Positions 5,004 through 5,843 of a stretch of DNA of 5,843 nucleotides are shown here, one piece after another. The translations under genes were made by a program, and so were the position numbers. The stretch lies in NCBI GenBank assembly GCA_964398355.1, contig CAYNMM010000110.1, positions 1 through 5,843 of the forward strand, given 5' to 3'. Under the pieces are notes generated by a model. The model had not been told where the DNA came from. It worked only from the letters and a program-made list of their open reading frames with translations, and did no database searches. The stretch's first letter is position 1, and every line of letters starts with the position of its first letter. This DNA is from WFZT01 sp964398355 (GTDB lineage: Bacteria > Hydrothermota > Hydrothermia > B15-G9 > WFZT01).

Positions 5004-5843
5004 TTGAATAGAGATTTCATCGAGCGTGTACGCGAGGCAGTTGACATTGTCGAATACATAGGCCGTTATGTTGACTTAAAAAGGTCTGGTAAATCGTACA
5101 GAGGGTTGTGCCCATTCCACCAGGAGAAAACCCCATCCTTTTACGTTGATCCTGACAAAGGAGTTTACCACTGTTTTGGATGTGGTGCATCAGGCAATAT
5201 CTTTAGGTTTGTGATGGACATCGAAGGCTTGTCTTTCAGAGAAGCGGTCATAAAATTGGCGCAGGAGCATGGAATTGAAATCCCGACGAGAGAAGTTGAA
5301 GAGCGTACATCACCTGTTTACGCAGCTTTGAGATTTGCATCCGACTACTACCATGAGCTTCTTTTTACATCGGTGGGACGTGAAGCCTACCGGTATCTAA
5401 TGAAGAGGAAAATCTCTTCACAGGCCATTGCGTCATTCAAGCTTGGATTTGCACCTCCTGACGGTAAAAGTTTCGTGAATAAGGCAATCTCTAAAAATTT
5501 TGACCGCGGCACACTCATTCAGGCTGGGCTTGTTCGAAAAACCGAAACAGGGACATTGATTGATTATTTCAGAGGAAGATTAATTTTCCCCATTTTCACA
5601 CCTGGAGGTAATGTAATCGCTTTCGGTGGTAGAGCCCTTTCAGATGAAGTTCAGCCCAAATATTTGAATTCCGCCGATTCCGAGATTTTTAAAAAAGGAA
5701 ATATATTGTTTGGTCTTTATCAGGCGAAGAGCGCAATAAGAATAAAGGGCTACGTGATCGTGGTCGAAGGGTATTTTGACGTCATCAAAATGCACCAGGC
5801 GGGTTTTCAGAATACAGTTGCTCCTATGGGAACAGCTCTAACC
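5004..5843 (+). CDS. dnaG: DnaG DNA primase, N-terminal part, 3' end outside window
   Basis: The frame gives 280 residues and is open to the last base. DnaG makes the RNA primers for lagging-strand synthesis with the DnaB helicase; usual length is about 580-640, so over half is missing. The N-terminal zinc-binding domain has CHCC ligands C36, H39, C57 and C60 in CPFHQEKTPSF and YHCFGCGASGN. The RNA polymerase core contains FKLGFAPPDG, GLVRKTETG, YFRGRLIFPIF, GGRAL and KYLNSADSEIFKKG (219-232). TOPRIM begins near 249 with the catalytic motif EGYFD (E255, D259), then APMGTALT at the edge. The start is TTG at 5004, preceded by an eight-base SD; its N-terminus (NRDFIERVREAVDIVEYI) aligns with other primases. 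It lies 3 nt after mutS2 and in the same frame. rpoD might follow, but this cannot be seen. Confidence 0.97.
   Translation, partial: MNRDFIERVREAVDIVEYIGRYVDLKRSGKSYRGLCPFHQEKTPSFYVDPDKGVYHCFGCGASGNIFRFVMDIEGLSFREAVIKLAQEHGIEIPTREVEERTSPVYAALRFASDYYHELLFTSVGREAYRYLMKRKISSQAIASFKLGFAPPDGKSFVNKAISKNFDRGTLIQAGLVRKTETGTLIDYFRGRLIFPIFTPGGNVIAFGGRALSDEVQPKYLNSADSEIFKKGNILFGLYQAKSAIRIKGYVIVVEGYFDVIKMHQAGFQNTVAPMGTALT

Overview
The window is an ordinary bacterial chromosomal segment in which every gene reads on the + strand. It is densely packed with conserved chaperone, translation and replication genes: dnaK (3' part), dnaJ, rsmE, rpsU, a mutS2 homologue and dnaG (5' part). A Hsp70/Hsp40 pair, a 16S rRNA methyltransferase, bS21 and a bacterial-type primase with a CHCC zinc finger mark it as bacterial. 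Protein composition is rich in Glu, Lys and Arg, and base composition looks moderate. The phylum cannot be fixed from this sequence; a little-cultivated, possibly heat-tolerant lineage is a guess. No mobile element, CRISPR array, tRNA or rRNA is visible.

Layout. Bases 1-801 encode the last 266 residues of DnaK. The dnaK-dnaJ gap (802-894) holds a perfect 15-bp, roughly 90% G+C hairpin (811-845), then a -10-like element 8 nt before the dnaJ ATG, with no Shine-Dalgarno (SD) sequence. dnaJ (895-2091) overlaps rsmE (2088-2801) by ATGA. A 40-nt gap carries a 12-nt perfect SD for rpsU (2842-3039). rpsU overlaps mutS2 (3036-5000) by another ATGA. dnaG starts at a TTG at 5004, three nt after the mutS2 stop and in the same frame, and runs off the window.

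How the genes fit together. DnaK and DnaJ form the Hsp70 folding machine. RsmE methylates 16S rRNA, bS21 sits by the 3' end of 16S rRNA where SD pairing occurs, and MutS2 proteins have been linked to collided ribosomes, so the middle genes share a small-subunit theme. rpsU and dnaG are two members of the classical rpsU-dnaG-rpoD macromolecular synthesis operon, here with mutS2 between them. The tight spacing suggests one transcript from dnaJ into dnaG.

I see no obviously new multi-gene system. The points most worth a second look are the exceptional rpsU SD (possible bS21 autoregulation), a hairpin just inside rpsU, the MutS2 protein without a Smr domain and with altered ATPase motifs, the likely leaderless dnaJ start, the extreme GC hairpin, and the one-stop in-frame mutS2/dnaG junction.
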